From assembly GCA_002386525.1 (NCBI GenBank), contig DGIS01000034.1, positions 60,230 to 124,229 of the forward strand: a stretch of 64,000 nucleotides of DNA, written 5' to 3'. This DNA comes from Sphingobacterium sp. UBA4616 (GTDB taxonomy: Bacteria; Bacteroidota; Bacteroidia; Sphingobacteriales; Sphingobacteriaceae). Shown piece after piece: positions 63,981 to 64,000 of this stretch. The notes under the pieces are model-generated. The model was not told the origin of the DNA and did not search any database. It was given only the letters and a program-made list of their open reading frames with translations. The stretch's first letter is position 1; every line of letters starts with the position of its first letter. The position numbers and the translations under genes were made by a program.

Positions 63981-64000
63981 TTGCTTGCTTGCTTGCTTGC
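63981..64000. repeat. TTGC microsatellite at the right edge
   Basis: Five tandem TTGC units reach the last base, so the full length is unknown. They lie 52 bp before the glycan-binding protein start, where repeat-length change could alter expression of the downstream genes. Confidence 0.8.

Noticed and set aside
1..64000. tRNA, rRNA, CRISPR array or mobile element
   Set aside because: No conserved tRNA T-arm pattern, rRNA stretch, spaced direct repeats or transposase or integrase frame was found by reading.

Overview
The window reads as chromosome of a Bacteroidota bacterium, most likely a Sphingobacteriaceae member (Sphingobacterium-like). The reasons are three SusC/SusD pairs, two ECF-sigma/FecR relays feeding TonB-dependent receptors with an N-terminal STN domain, a hybrid two-component regulator with AraC output, many signal-peptide glycoside hydrolases, -7 elements of TAnnTTTG form, and few Shine-Dalgarno sequences. 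The species call is inference. No rRNA, tRNA, CRISPR, transposase or phage gene was seen.

Layout. (1) 1-12599, minus strand: a glycan utilisation locus running ECF sigma, FecR, SusC, SusD, a GH88-GH29 fusion enzyme, an SGNH hydrolase and a GH29 fucosidase cut by the left edge. The enzymes point to an acetylated, fucosylated glycan whose uronates become unsaturated after lyase action. (2) 12866-19892: fructan/sucrose module with exported GH32, PfkB fructokinase and MFS sugar porter on the minus strand, and a divergent hybrid two-component regulator with a sugar-binding sensor domain; no SusC/SusD of its own is evident. (3) 20049-22310: GH92 alpha-mannosidase. (4) 22936-30895, plus: ECF sigma, FecR, SusC, SusD and a TlpA-like thioredoxin protein, with no glycan enzyme. 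(5) 31045-35922: metallo-beta-lactamase-fold lipase-like enzyme, AraC and Crp-type regulators, and a two-component pair. (6) 36053-42590: GH29 convergent with a SusD/SusC pair. (7) 42826-46734: alpha/beta hydrolase, DsbA-like protein and peroxiredoxin, divergent from an SDR and an AraC regulator. (8) 46746-49200: small orphan proteins including SMI1/KNR4 and two lipoproteins, one of them frameshifted; this looks like an immunity-gene patch. (9) 49434-55311: nitrite assimilation, with an FNR-like four-cysteine regulator, nirB-nirD-nitrite channel-small outer-membrane protein, and divergent cobA for siroheme. (10) 55412-60905: hypotheticals, a small heat-shock protein, a NEW3/ABC export operon and DoxX. 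(11) 61302-64000: GH26 mannanase and a surface glycan-binding lipoprotein, the tail of a mannan locus that continues beyond the right edge, ending in a TTGC microsatellite.

How the parts work together. In the Sus-type loci an outer-membrane SusC channel with its SusD lid imports oligosaccharide, periplasmic or surface hydrolases trim it, and either a sigma/anti-sigma relay or a membrane hybrid sensor induces the locus. In the fructan module GH32 releases fructose in the periplasm, the MFS porter imports it, PfkB phosphorylates it, and the hybrid sensor probably binds fructose. In the nitrite module CobA makes precursor for the siroheme of NirB, and three FNR-like palindromes lie between nirB and cobA.

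The most notable observations are the GH88-GH29 fusion, the FNR-type regulator with matching palindromes, the frameshifted lipoprotein gene, and several unexplained hairpins and repeats.
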